Source: Chryseobacterium mulctrae (lineage in GTDB: Bacteria; Bacteroidota; Bacteroidia; Flavobacteriales; Weeksellaceae). Taken from it: 64,000 nt of DNA. The notes under the pieces were generated by a model. That model had not been told where the DNA came from and made no database searches. It saw only the letters and a program-made list of their open reading frames with translations. The position numbers were made by a program, and so were the translations under genes. Of the stretch, positions 15,167 to 27,396 are shown one piece after another (within the stretch, counting starts at the first letter, position 1; each line of letters starts with the position of its first letter). The DNA lies in the NCBI RefSeq assembly GCF_006175945.1, contig NZ_VAJL01000001.1, forward strand, positions 930,001 to 994,000, in the 5' to 3' direction.

Positions 15167-16567
15167 ATGCTAAAGAAAATAAGTATTGCAAGCGTTCTGT
15201 TACTAACTTTAACCTCTTGTATTGGTTATAAAAATGCAACACCAGAAAAAGTAGAAGATTTAAAAAACACCAGCGAAATAAAAGCAAACATCGAAATTCC
15301 TGATAAATGGATTCAAGATAAAGAAACAGACAGCCCCGATTTTTCTTATCAATGGATGAATGAGCTTATTACAACCGAGCTTGAAGTTTTAGTAAAGGAA
15401 GGACTTGCCCACAACGCAGATATTATTATCTCTAAAGAAAAGTTGAATCAAATAGAATTGTCGATGGATATTGCAGGAAGCAATCTTTACCCGAGTGTAA
15501 ATGCGTTGGCAAATACCAGCAACAATCTTGTAAGCGGAACTCACATCGGAAATTTACAGTTAAAAGCCAATTGGGAGCTCGACCTTTGGGGAAAAAATAA
15601 ATCGGCTGAAATGGTGAGTGTAAGTCAATATTATTCGGCGGCATTTCAACAAAAAATGTTGAAGCAATCGGTTGCTGCAATGATAGCCAAAGCTTACTAT
15701 CTTAATATTGCAGGGCAATATCAGGAACAGAAAATCAGTCAGTATATTGGTATGACTGAAGACTTGAAGAAAATTTATCTTGTTCAAAATAAGGTCGGAA
15801 CTGCCAATGAAATTGATCTATCCAACATCGAAAGTGAAATTATTTTGCTGAATTCTTATCTTGAAAAAGTAAAAAATGCCAATTCGCAATCTCGAAGAAG
15901 TTTAGAAATGCTTTGCGGAAGATATCCGGAAGGTTTATTAAAAGTTAATGCAGAGTTTTCAGCTTTAAAACAGGAAATTCCAGCCAATTTTCCTTTGAGT
16001 CTTTTAGAAAAAAGATCAGATATTATGGCACAACAGTTTCAGATAGAAGCCAGTTTTTATGAAGTTCAGGAAGCAAAAGCGGCAAGATTGCCTTCCATCA
16101 ACATCAGCGCAGCTTTTGGTGCAGCAGAAACCAATGTAGGAGCTATCAGTAATCTTTTTTCCAATCCTTTGATAAAAGTTGGTGGCGGATTAACAACCCC
16201 TATTTTCAGCGGAGGAAAACTGAAAAAGAATGTTGAAGTAAAAACTTCAAAGCAAAAACAGGTGATAGAAGAATATGCAAAATCAGTACTTTTGGCCTAT
16301 AATGAAGTAGAATCTGCATTAGCCAATCTCAGTTCTATAGAAAGGCAAAATGTTTTTCAGAAACAGGCAATTTCTTCACTGGAAAGGAATGTTGATTTAA
16401 CGAAAAAACAAATAAAAATCGGCAGCAATAATAGTTTTGTCTTACTCCAAAAACAAAGAGACCTGATAAAAAAAGAGATGAACATCATCGACCTCGACCT
16501 GCAACAGCGTATTGAAAGAATCAATCTTTATATGGCTTTAGGAGCCAATGGTCTTGAACATTTTTAG
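15167..16567 (+). CDS. TolC/NodT-like outer-membrane efflux lipoprotein
   Basis: 466 aa. The N-terminus MLKKISIASVLLLTLTSC ends in a lipobox Cys18. It has the two repeated helical-hairpin halves of outer-membrane efflux proteins, including FQWMNELITTELEVLVKEGLAHNADI, WELDLWGKNKS and the later FSNPLIKVGGGLTTPIFSGGKLKKN. Such proteins form a trimeric channel through the outer membrane and periplasm. It is the last gene of the set beginning at 12876; a bidirectional terminator follows at 16652. Substrate unknown. Confidence 0.88.
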   Translation: MLKKISIASVLLLTLTSCIGYKNATPEKVEDLKNTSEIKANIEIPDKWIQDKETDSPDFSYQWMNELITTELEVLVKEGLAHNADIIISKEKLNQIELSMDIAGSNLYPSVNALANTSNNLVSGTHIGNLQLKANWELDLWGKNKSAEMVSVSQYYSAAFQQKMLKQSVAAMIAKAYYLNIAGQYQEQKISQYIGMTEDLKKIYLVQNKVGTANEIDLSNIESEIILLNSYLEKVKNANSQSRRSLEMLCGRYPEGLLKVNAEFSALKQEIPANFPLSLLEKRSDIMAQQFQIEASFYEVQEAKAARLPSINISAAFGAAETNVGAISNLFSNPLIKVGGGLTTPIFSGGKLKKNVEVKTSKQKQVIEEYAKSVLLAYNEVESALANLSSIERQNVFQKQAISSLERNVDLTKKQIKIGSNNSFVLLQKQRDLIKKEMNIIDLDLQQRIERINLYMALGANGLEHF

Positions 16568-16651
16568 AAATATTGATCTCAGTGGCTTTTCAGAAAGAAA
16601 AGCAGACTTGGGATCTTTTTATATATATTCAATTTTAGATAAGATAAAATA

Positions 16652-16679
16652 AAAACCACTGCAAAAATACAGTGGTTTT
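16652..16679. terminator. bidirectional terminator between convergent genes
   Basis: AAAACCACTG (16652-16661) pairs with CAGTGGTTTT (16670-16679), with A and T tracts on both sides. It separates the TolC-like gene (plus) from the SH3-like gene (minus). Confidence 0.85.
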
Positions 16680-16696
16680 CAAATTTATAATTAAAA

Positions 16697-17542
16697 TTAT
16701 TTCAATCGATAAGAATCACCATTCCAAAGATACGTTTTTGAGGCGTTTTTCTTCTTTTCACGCTCTTTCTCATCTTTTTCCATCTCTTCCGTTTTAAAAA
16801 TAAAAGCATCGGGAATTCCGCCTTTATCGTTAGGAAAAACAAATTGTTCACTGTGATAATAAACATCTGCATCTCCCACGTTCATCAACTGTGGAAGCAC
16901 AATCATTTTTTTATCTTTCACCAAAACATATTGGTCATAACTTGCAATTCCACAGGCTTCACCAGAAACCATGGCTTTTAAAGTAAATTCTACATTTTTC
17001 AACTTATGATTGCTCTCAATAGTAAAGGTTCCGTAACTCAGACTTTCGGCTGAACCGGTATCGAAAGAAACCTCATCGATCAGTGTATTTCCTTCAACCA
17101 TTTTAATGGAAGCAATATTTTGCTTGATCACAATCTCAGGATATTCCTTGTCTTTTTTATTAATGGTTTTCGTTAAGCCAAAAAGAAAATCATATCCGTT
17201 TTTAGTTCTGTAACCTACACAAAGATTTCCACCCCAAACGTAGCCTTCGGATGTTTTATCACCTTTCTGGTAAGATATTTTGTACCAATTGGCTCTTCTT
17301 TCGCCTAATTTCAAAATCGTTTCATCTTGTTTAAGGATCAAAATCTGCTGATTCATTTGTAAAGAATCGAGAATTTGGGCATTCACATTTGGTGACTGTC
17401 TGATTCTCGTAAGATCGGTAAAAATTTTCTGCGTTTTATTTTCTTCAAAATGAAAAACTCCGTTTGCATACTCATAATCTTCTTCCTGCGCAGAAAAAAA
17501 CTGAATGATGCATACAAATAAAACAGTGATGAATGGTTTCAT
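16697..17542 (-). CDS. secreted protein with an SH3-like segment
   Basis: 281 aa with a signal peptide (MKPFITVLFVCIIQFFSAQ). Residues about 38-105 look like a bacterial SH3b domain (TRIRQSPNVNAQILDSLQMNQQILILKQDE...RRANWYKISYQKGDKTSEGYVWGGNL). The rest is beta-rich and unrecognised, with Cys in CGIASYDQY. SH3b domains often bind peptides or cell-wall material; the role here is unknown. It starts 16 bp after the stop of prmA on the same strand and may be transcribed with it. Confidence 0.7.
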   Translation of the reverse strand: MKPFITVLFVCIIQFFSAQEEDYEYANGVFHFEENKTQKIFTDLTRIRQSPNVNAQILDSLQMNQQILILKQDETILKLGERRANWYKISYQKGDKTSEGYVWGGNLCVGYRTKNGYDFLFGLTKTINKKDKEYPEIVIKQNIASIKMVEGNTLIDEVSFDTGSAESLSYGTFTIESNHKLKNVEFTLKAMVSGEACGIASYDQYVLVKDKKMIVLPQLMNVGDADVYYHSEQFVFPNDKGGIPDAFIFKTEEMEKDEKEREKKKNASKTYLWNGDSYRLK

Positions 17543-17558
17543 ATTAATATTTTACAAT

Positions 17559-18386
17559 TTACTTTTCAAGCAATAAGCTTACCCATTCTTCACGCTGCAG
17601 TTTCTTTTTTAGTTCTAAATTATTTTCTTTACAAACCTCCAAAATATCATCAACATCGAAGAAACACAATCCTGAAAGCAATAATTTACCACCTTCATTT
17701 AAAACAGAAACATACGTTGGAATATCTGAGATCAAAATATTTCTGTTGATATTCGCTAAAATAATGTCGTAATTTTCTTTGCCTAAATTATCTGCAGTTC
17801 CCAATTCGATATCCAATTCTACACCGTTTCTTACAGCATTTTCTTTTGAGTTTTCAACTGACCATTCATCAATATCAATGGCTTGTGTATCTCCGGCTCC
17901 GATTTGTTTTGCGTAAATCGCCAAAACCGAAGTTCCGCAACCCATATCTAAAACTTTCTTGTCTTTAAAATCGATATCCATCATTTGCTGAATCATCAAA
18001 TGCGTTGTTGGGTGATGACCTGTTCCGAAAGACATTTTAGGCTGAATGATAATTTCGTGCATTCCTTCTACAGATTCATGAAATTCTGCTCTGATCAATA
18101 CTTTATCATCGATATTGATCGGTTCAAAATTCTTTTCCCACTCTTCATTCCAGTTGATATTGGGCATTTCGGTGAAAGTATATTCTATTTTCACTTCTTC
18201 ATTTTGAAAAAGAGGCAACGCTTTCAATTCTTCTTCTTTGAAAAGCTCTTTCTGAATATATCCTAAAATACCATGAATTTCTTCTGTGAAACTGTCGAAA
18301 CCTATCTCGATAAGTTCTGCCATTAATATTTCGTTCCAAGGCTGAAGTGGAGAAATCTTGAAATCGAATTCTAAATAATTTTGCAT
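17559..18386 (-). CDS. prmA: ribosomal protein L11 methyltransferase
   Basis: 275 aa from the ATG at 18384-18386; an upstream TTG would add six residues without support. PrmA trimethylates ribosomal protein L11 using SAM. The C-terminal methyltransferase fold shows MSFGTGHHPTTHLMIQQM, the SAM motif LDMGCGTSVLAIYAKQIGA, and DIILANINRNIL (the catalytic-loop NIN region). The N-terminal part is the substrate-recognition domain, slightly shorter than in E. coli, as usual in Bacteroidota. Confidence 0.92.
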   Translation of the reverse strand: MQNYLEFDFKISPLQPWNEILMAELIEIGFDSFTEEIHGILGYIQKELFKEEELKALPLFQNEEVKIEYTFTEMPNINWNEEWEKNFEPINIDDKVLIRAEFHESVEGMHEIIIQPKMSFGTGHHPTTHLMIQQMMDIDFKDKKVLDMGCGTSVLAIYAKQIGAGDTQAIDIDEWSVENSKENAVRNGVELDIELGTADNLGKENYDIILANINRNILISDIPTYVSVLNEGGKLLLSGLCFFDVDDILEVCKENNLELKKKLQREEWVSLLLEK

Positions 18387-18670
18387 GTGAATAATTTGTT
18401 GCAAAAATAAGTATTTAAAAGTTTAAAGCCGATGAGATTTACCCATGAAGATTATAATTGAAAGAAAATATATTTTGGCTGAAGCCATGTATCGTATCAA
18501 AACAAAAGCGGGCTAAAGCCCGCTCCTATTGATTTTATTATCTTAATGTAGAAGTTGTTATTATTTATAGCTATCCCGTATTTTTGTTTCACAAAAATCC
18601 ACCTCTTTAAAGAAGGGGAATTTCGGTGTTTCTAATACTAACTTCTACTATCTAGTTTCTAACTTCTAAA
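18387..18670. repeat. intergenic region with hairpin repeat
   Basis: AGCGGGCT (18507-18514) and AGCCCGCT (18517-18524) form a perfect 8-bp hairpin, preceded by the shorter TGGCTGAAGCCA (18477-18488). Such GGGCTAAAGCCC hairpins are dispersed, REP-like elements in this group of bacteria, from general knowledge. The 3' end holds TTCTAACTTCTAA (about 18657-18669), related to the heptamer repeated at 63201. Confidence 0.5.
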
Positions 18671-19384
18671 TTAAGGATTTGTAGAGAAAATAGAGCCATT
18701 CGCGATCAAAGCGCGTCTGTTCATTTTCAAAATATCTCTTACCCATTCTGCGAAATCTTCAGGCTGAAGTACTTTATCAGGGTTTCCGTCTGTTAAGCCT
18801 CCTTGAATAGACATATCTGAAGCAATTGTACTCGGCGTTAAAGTAATTACACGAATGTTTTGCTTTCTCCATTCTGCCATCATTGATTGAGATAAAGAAA
18901 CGACGGCTGCTTTTGAAGCTGCATAAGCCGACATATTCGGTCCGCCTTTCAATCCTGCTGTAGAAGCTACATTTACAATATCACCTTCACCTTTTTCTTT
19001 TAAATATGGATAAACAGCTTTTGCTGCATAATACACTCCGAAAAGATTGGTTTTGATTACCTGCTCCCAAGTTTCTGAAGGCATCTCTTCAATAGAACCG
19101 AAATCACCGATCCCGGCATTGTTGATTAGAATATCTACTCCACCCAATTGTTCTACAATCGATTCTATTCCTGCTTTTACATGAATTTCATTATCGATAC
19201 TAAAAACTGCGTATGCTGCATTAACACCCAATTTCTGGATCTCGTCAACAGTCATTTTAAGGTTTTCTTCGTTTCTTCCTGTGATTCCTATATTCACTCC
19301 TTCATTCGCAAGAATTAAAGCGATTGCTTTTCCGAGACCTCTTCCACCACCTGTAATGATGGCATTTTTTCCCTTTAGATTCAT
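18671..19384 (-). CDS. SDR-family oxidoreductase, FabG-like
   Basis: 237 aa classical short-chain dehydrogenase. NAD(P) motif TGGGRGLGKA (11-20), NNAGIGDFG, the STAG-type segment NVASTAGLKGG and the active-site YAASKAAVV (YxxxK) are all present, followed by ITLTPSTIASDM. Members reduce 3-ketoacyl groups or other carbonyls. Its stand-alone position away from fatty-acid genes gives no hint about substrate. The C-terminus (RRALIANGSIFSTNP) lacks the usual VDGG ending. Confidence 0.88.
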   Translation of the reverse strand: MNLKGKNAIITGGGRGLGKAIALILANEGVNIGITGRNEENLKMTVDEIQKLGVNAAYAVFSIDNEIHVKAGIESIVEQLGGVDILINNAGIGDFGSIEEMPSETWEQVIKTNLFGVYYAAKAVYPYLKEKGEGDIVNVASTAGLKGGPNMSAYAASKAAVVSLSQSMMAEWRKQNIRVITLTPSTIASDMSIQGGLTDGNPDKVLQPEDFAEWVRDILKMNRRALIANGSIFSTNP

Positions 19385-20219
19385 TATTTAAATTTTTATG
19401 ATGCAAATTTACGAAACCATTTTTTCAAACAAGTGTTTATATTTTTGATTTAATAAAAATTAATCATCAGGAAATTCTATATCAAATCAAAACAAAACCA
19501 ACTTACGAATAAGCTGGTTTTTGAAAGTAATATATAAAAAGTAAAAATGATGTAATGGATCAATATATAGACTTCCACCTTAATATTGTATTTTTCAAAA
19601 TCTAATTTATTTTCCAAGCCGCCATCCCTATATTTTGACCGTTCAGGATCTGAAAGTATTTTTCCTAGGAATATTTTTCTGTAGAATTCCATTTAAAAAT
19701 AAAGTTTGCAAATTTGAGATCGATGTTTCCATTGTATTCCATTTCGTCTCATTTTCTGTTGTCGATTCTGTATTCTACTTTAACTGTTTCGCTTTCGATA
19801 AAGAATTAAGTTTCTTTACGTCTACATTTTTTTGTTTTGTGCAAAATTAGAAAGCTATGACGAACATAGCTTTAATAGGGCTTTAACATATTTTGAACAA
19901 ATTCTAAACGAGATATTAATTCATAATTAACAACAATGCACAAGCTTTTAGTTAGCAGTGTATTAAATGAATGAATTATGTTTAATATAAAAAGTGAGTT
20001 ATTTTTAGTATAACTTAATGCCTTTTCTTGAGAAAATAAAAACCACAATTTTATTCAATTTTTTATTTACAAAGTAACGTGTCGCTCCTACGGAGCTTAG
20101 GATGCAAGAGGAAATTTTGCTACAAAGACATTGCCTCTACAGAGCAACAAACCACGCTTATTTAAAAAAAAACCGGCCTCAAATGAGACAGATTTTTTTG
20201 TTTAAATAATACAATAAAT
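19385..20219. other. 835-bp gene-poor stretch
   Basis: Short opposing open frames at 19477-19692 (minus) and 19635-19850 (plus) have no recognisable protein features. A minus-strand stretch at about 19620-19840 shows fragments of coding-like sequence interrupted by stops in every frame, perhaps a decayed gene. A dispersed hairpin repeat lies at 20082-20147 and a weak A/T-flanked hairpin near 20168-20200 before the end of the GDPD gene. Confidence 0.4.
20082..20147. repeat. dispersed palindromic repeat pair
   Basis: GCTCC-TAC-GGAGC lies at 20084-20096 and a degenerate copy, TTGCCTCT-AC-AGAGCAA, at 20131-20147. The string CGCTCCTACGGAGCTT (20083-20098) recurs exactly, in reverse orientation, at 55984-55999, again with a degenerate second copy about 40 bp away. 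Confidence 0.65.
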
Positions 20220-20966
20220 TTATTTGTCTTTCAACTGATCCGGAATATTGGTAGTAACAAATTTTACTCCTTGTTTTTTCAATTCGGTGTAAATTTCAAC
20301 GTCATTTACCGTCCAGGAATTGGTGATTAACCCTAAAGCATTCGCTTCAGAGATCCATGTCGGGTTTTTCTGAAATACTGAATAGTGATAATCTAATCCG
20401 TCTAAACCTTCGTCTTTAATCTGTTGTGGAGAAAGTTCACCTCTTAAATACTGAACTTTAAAATCTGGAGCGATTTTTTTGATCTGCTTGCAGATATTTA
20501 AGCTAAATGAAATGTATTCACATTGAGATTCAAGCTTCATTTCTTTAATCATCTTAACGGTTTTTTCAACCATTTCGTTTTCTAAAGCTTCTGTCTTTGC
20601 TGGTTTTATTTCTACGATAAGCTTTAAAGCCTTGTCTTTTTTACCCGATTTCAAATAGTCTTTTAGAGTCGGATATTTTTCACCGTTTGAAAGTTTTAGT
20701 TTTGCCAGTTCTTTAAAATCTGTTTCAGAAATTTCCATTTTACCGTGATGCTCATCGTGGTTAATAACCAAAATACCGTCTTTAGACATTCTTACATCAA
20801 ATTCAGATCCGTAAATCTTTAGTTTTTGAGCATTTTGTAATGCTGTAATAGAATTTTCCGTTGTTGGAGGCTGCGTCTGAAAATAACCTCTGTGCGCAAT
20901 AATTTGGGTTTGTGCATTCATAAAAACTGTCGTTAAAACTGCAAACCCTAAGATAAACTTTTTCAT
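20220..20966 (-). CDS. exported glycerophosphodiester phosphodiesterase
   Basis: 248 aa with a signal peptide (MKKFILGFAVLTTVFMNAQ). The GDPD active-site elements are present: AHRGYFQTQPPTTENS (catalytic His-Arg and metal-binding Glu), SEFDVRMSKDGILVINHDEHH (second His) and, later, KLIVEIKPAK. The enzyme hydrolyses glycerophosphodiesters from lipid turnover to glycerol-3-phosphate and an alcohol, here in the periplasm. It lies downstream of the split TonB-dependent receptor on the same strand and may originally have been co-transcribed with it. Confidence 0.88.
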   Translation of the reverse strand: MKKFILGFAVLTTVFMNAQTQIIAHRGYFQTQPPTTENSITALQNAQKLKIYGSEFDVRMSKDGILVINHDEHHGKMEISETDFKELAKLKLSNGEKYPTLKDYLKSGKKDKALKLIVEIKPAKTEALENEMVEKTVKMIKEMKLESQCEYISFSLNICKQIKKIAPDFKVQYLRGELSPQQIKDEGLDGLDYHYSVFQKNPTWISEANALGLITNSWTVNDVEIYTELKKQGVKFVTTNIPDQLKDK

Positions 20967-22562
20967 AATATCGATTGATCATTAAAATCTAAAAGCCTTT
21001 TTCAGACTTTTAGATAAAATTAGTACTTATTTTTTAGAATGAATATTTTGCTCCGATCTGGATCTGATAAGGATTCCCTGATAAAGGTGCTAAACCGCTG
21101 GTATTTTTAGCATATTCAAACTGTTTTGTAACCGGGTCGAATTTGTTTATTCTATACAAAGACATATTTCCGTAAGATTTGTTTACCCCCCATTCTCTGT
21201 TAAGTAAATTGGCAAGGTTGAAAATATCAACAGAAAGTTCAAAAGCTCCAACTTTTTCAAACTTAATTTTTTTCGCTACACGTACATCCCAAACTCCGTA
21301 GAATCCGTTCTTTCCGCCGTTTCTTTCTGCAATTTGGTTATTGTAATCTGTGATGTAATTTTTTAAAGCTTTCCCAACTTCAGGATCATCAATCAGAGAT
21401 TGCGTCAGTTGAGGGAAAATGTATGCTAAATCGTTAGTATCTACGAAATCTCCATTAATATTCCCTCCCGAAGTCACCGAGAAACGCGTTCCTCCAATTC
21501 CTGAATATCTGATTCCTAAAGTAAATCCTGCAATTGTAGGTGAATTTCCGTATAAAACTACTTTGTTTCTGAACTGGTTATCAGAATAGGTCATTCTCAG
21601 ATTTCTGGGATCACTTTCTACCAATGTTGACAATGTTGCAGAATTCGCTACGTTTCCGTTGTACGAAGTATTATCTTTAATATCTGACCACGTATAACTT
21701 GCCGTAATTTCTCCGTCTTTCCAGTAACGGTAACTTGTATCAACTACAAAAGAGAATTGATTCACTTTTCCGTCACTTACAAGCTCTAAAACTCTTCCAA
21801 AATTTTTGTTGATCGTTCCTTCTTTCCAATTCATTACACCATTACTTGCATTGATCGTACTAGCAGGAACAAAAACACCTCTTCCACCTTCGGCATCTAA
21901 TGTGAAAAAAGGATCTTTTCTCATATTTCTGTCATAATAGAAGTAATTGTTTCTTCCTAAAGCCATATAACCCGCAACTCCTGCTCTAAATCTTTCGTTG
22001 AAGAAATGCGTATACGAGATATTTGCTTTGTAAACAATCGGAATTTTCGCATCTTCCCCTGTATAATTAATGGTCGGAAGCTGATATTGAGATAATGTAG
22101 GAACAGTATTGTAATCGTTTCTATAACTGTTGAAATCCGGTGTCAAACCAATTTGTGAAGGATTAACGTCAACCGTTGCCAAATGTTTCCCATCAAAAAC
22201 CAAATTATTGATTACCATATAATTGTTGATATCTGAAGAGAAAATTCCTGCTCCAAATTTCAAGAAATCTTTATTTCCTTCATTCACATTCCACTCAAAC
22301 TGAAATCTTGGCTGAATAACAAATGATTTAATTTGATTGTCAGTTCTGATCCCCATTTCGTCAAATAATTTCTGATTAAACTGAGCTTTCGGATAACCAC
22401 CATAATCAAGCCTTAAACCAGCCATAAAATCTAATCCTTTTGCCACTTTCGTCTGGATCTGACCATAAATACCGGCATTCCAAATACTCGACTTCACAGA
22501 AGGGTCTTCTACCAAAGGAACTTCTCTGTAAAATCTGTTAGAAATAAGATTATTAAAATTAA

Positions 22563-23544
22563 ACCTGTTGTGCATTTAGGATAAATTAATTTTTATTTTG
22601 TTTAAACTTCTTTTAAATATAAAGAAATTAAGATATTGTATCATTGTAAAAGAAGTGATTTTAGAGGTAATTCTGGTTGCCAACCCTTCAAAAGTTTTTG
22701 CTAAATTGATGTGTAGTAAAAATTGTCCGCTCAGTTGTGATATAGCTGTTTCAATCCGTTTTCTAATTTTAGATTTTACTTTCGAAAACGATACAAATTC
22801 ATGTTGATTTTTTCTCATTGGAACAGAAAGTTTAATGTTTGAGTAATTGAACAGATCAACCCTTAATTTTTCGCTAATATATCCTCTGTCGCCTATCAGT
22901 AAACAGTTTTTGAAGTTTTCTTTTATATCCTTCAGATAATTTATGTCATGAACGTTTGCCGGAGAAAAATCGAAGGAATGAAAAACACCGTTTTTGTCGC
23001 AGACAGCATGTAATTTATAGCCGAAATATCGTGTTTTTTGTGCAGCACAATATCCAAATTCCGGACGAATATTTTCTGTGGAACAAATTCCACTGCGATT
23101 TGCCCTACTTATTTTACATATCTCCAATGGTGTTGAATCAACAATAAAAACGTTTGTAAAATCAGAAAACTTTGCACTCAAAACTCTGCGTATTTCTTCT
23201 AAGTAGAAAAACAATTTTCGCTTTCTTCTGTTATAAACGCTTCTTTCTATTTTTTGTTCTAATTCTGTTTTTGAAATGTATCTAAACAGTTGTAATTCAG
23301 AGTTTATCGACATATATTCTGCTGTAATATTTAAAGCTACAAGTTCTAAATCAGAAAGTTTTGGAACTCTGATCTGAGGTTTAGTCTTAATATGACTGCA
23401 AGTATTTATCAATTCTTCTAAAATAATTTTGTAGTTTTGAATAAGATTGTTCATGTATTTAAATGATTGGTAGTCAAATAAATATACGGTTTTTGAACCA
23501 AATGAACAATCTTTTATTGTTTAATTCCTAAATGCACAACAGGT
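22563..23544 (-). mobile_element. IS982-family insertion sequence, 982 bp
   Basis: Perfect 19-bp terminal inverted repeats, ACCTGTTGTGCATTTAGGA at 22563-22581 and its complement at 23526-23544, enclose one transposase gene. The element is flanked by the 9-bp direct repeat TAAAATTAA (22554-22562 and 23545-23553), the target-site duplication. Perfect ends, an intact transposase and a perfect duplication indicate a recent insertion. It lies inside the TonB-dependent receptor gene. Confidence 0.93.
22576..23454 (-). CDS. IS982-family DDE transposase
   Basis: 292 aa, the full family length. Catalytic acidic residues fit D106 (FIVDSTPLE), D189 (LIGDRGYIS) and E235 (RKRIETAISQ). Other family signatures are RPEFGYCAAQKTRYFGYKLHAV and the C-terminal EGLATRITSKITSFT. 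It catalyses cut-and-paste movement of the element. No frameshift or stop interrupts it, so it may be active. Confidence 0.93.
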   Translation of the reverse strand: MNNLIQNYKIILEELINTCSHIKTKPQIRVPKLSDLELVALNITAEYMSINSELQLFRYISKTELEQKIERSVYNRRKRKLFFYLEEIRRVLSAKFSDFTNVFIVDSTPLEICKISRANRSGICSTENIRPEFGYCAAQKTRYFGYKLHAVCDKNGVFHSFDFSPANVHDINYLKDIKENFKNCLLIGDRGYISEKLRVDLFNYSNIKLSVPMRKNQHEFVSFSKVKSKIRKRIETAISQLSGQFLLHINLAKTFEGLATRITSKITSFTMIQYLNFFIFKRSLNKIKINLS

Positions 23545-25148
23545 TAAAATTAAATAGATTATCGCCGCCGTTCACTGTAGGATTTTCTCTGAAATGGAAT
23601 CTTCCGTTGACCTCACTTCCGTACACAGATCTTGCTTTTGTGTACATGAAATCTACCCCAAAAGTATATTTGATCTTATCGGTATTGTAATACAAGTTAT
23701 CTACGATCTGGATCACATTATTTTTGAAGCTTTCCTGCGCAAAACGGTGACCTCCAATCTGGATATTTGTTGCCTTGTTTCCGTCAATATTAGTGATTAT
23801 ATTTTCTACAATCGCTCTCGGAACAGCATGTCCCAACTGGTCACTTTGATAACTGTCCTGAAAGGTATATAAATGCTGAACTTTCAATTCGTTCGTTATA
23901 TTAGGCTTTAAATTAGATCTTAAAGTTAACAACAAACTGTTATCCATGTTTTTATCGGTTCCGTAAGACTCGAATGCATTAATAGCTGTATTGTCTCCTA
24001 ATCCGTTTTTATTGAGATCGTAAGTAAAATTGTTTCTTAATGTCAATAAGTTTTTATCATTAATCTGCCAGTCTAAACGTAAAAATGCGGCATCAGAATT
24101 CCTTACTTTATCGAAACTTCCAAATTGTGGAGAATTTCCAACGCCATATTTTGCTCTTGCAATATCAAGGAATTTATTAAGTGTCGCTGTTGTAGTATTT
24201 AATCTCAACTCATCTTCACGCGATTTGATATCTGCAATCTGCAACGGTCTAGAATCTAACTGATGATCCCAAGCTGCGAAAAAATGTAGCTTATTTTTAA
24301 TAATCGGTCCACCCAATGAAAACCCGAACTGAGAAGTAGAAAAATCAACATCTCTCTTGTTTCCACGAATATCATACGGACTCGAAAGCCAGTTGGTTCT
24401 CAAATATTCCCAAGCACTTCCTGAAAATTTATTGGTTCCTGATTTTGTAACCGCACTTACCGTTCCACCTCCACTTCTACCCAAGGTAACATCATACTGA
24501 TTGGTTGTAATTTTAAATTCTCTTACCGCTTCAATCGATATAGAAAAAGGCGCACCACTTCGGCTTGTTGTAGATCCTGCAGAGGTTGGGTTTTTCGCCG
24601 TCATCCCGTCAATGGTAAAATTGGTAGAAGAACCTAGCTGACCAGATAAGTTTCCGTTTTTACCGCTTAAAGGAGACAAATCTGTAAGACTAGTAAAATT
24701 TCGTCCGTTTACGGGTAAAATTCCTATATTCTTCGCTGAAATGGCAGTTGCTGCTCCTAAGTTTCCTATTTTATTTTTAAGATTTCCATTGATCACTACT
24801 TCTTCAATCGTTTTTTCGCCTTCATCTAAATCAAGATTCACAGTCACCTGATCTCCAAAATTCACATTGTAGCCTTCCTTCTTTTCCTCATTTACGATTA
24901 CCGTATAAGGTCCTCCTAAAGGTATTTCTTTAAAAATATACTCCCCTTTAGAATTAGTTTCTGTTACTGTACGAAAACCGGTAGACTCATTCACGATAGT
25001 AACTTTCACCTTTTCCTGAACTTTCTTGCCCGTAATTTTCCCCACAATAGAAGCTTGTGTTGTTTGTGCATAGGCAATAGTTCCTACTCCCAAAAACAGA
25101 AGTCCCAATAAAATCTTTGCTTTTTTCATATAATAAATTAATTGGGCA

Positions 25149-25156
25149 CAAAGGTA
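25149..25156 (-). promoter_or_regulatory. -7 promoter box of the TonB-dependent receptor
   Basis: On the minus strand TACCTTTG matches the Bacteroidota consensus TAnnTTTG exactly and lies 20 bp upstream of the start codon at 25129. The promoter remains in front of the N-terminal half despite the insertion. Confidence 0.65.
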
Positions 25157-25354
25157 TAGTGACTTTGTAAGCCATCTGTTTAAGGGTGTTTTAACATTTT
25201 TTTAATTAAATTGAAATATTATGTTAAATAAGTGTAAACGATAACATTATTCTCAAGGCTATCAATTCGTTAGATAAGATTACAAAGTTTTAATTTTCTC
25301 AGAATAATTAATAGTGGTATTTTTTTAAACTATTATTTACATTATTTTTGTTGA

Positions 25355-27373
<2,019 letters not shown>

Positions 27374-27396
27374 AATAATCATTTAAAAAATTAATT

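Larger units (their letters stand above)
21034..25129 (-). pseudogene. TonB-dependent receptor split by an IS982-family element
   Basis: The N-terminal half (25129 to 23545) has a signal peptide (MKKAKILLGLLFLGVGTIAYAQ), a carboxypeptidase-like regulatory domain (SIVGKITGK...GEYIFKEIPLGGPY) and a plug domain (GNLKNKIGNLGAATAISAKNIGILPVNGRNF). The C-terminal half (22562 to 21034) holds the beta-barrel strands and ends in a typical outer-membrane terminal strand (PYQIQIGAKYSF). The halves meet at FNFN within the 9-bp duplication; both stay open, so precise excision would restore one protein of about 1,030 residues resembling Oar-type receptors. As it stands the barrel half lacks signal and plug, so the receptor should be inactive. 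Confidence 0.9.

Noticed and set aside
19477..19850. Overlapping 71-codon frames on both strands
   Set aside because: No signal, motif or coding bias; both lack a ribosome site and overlap each other.
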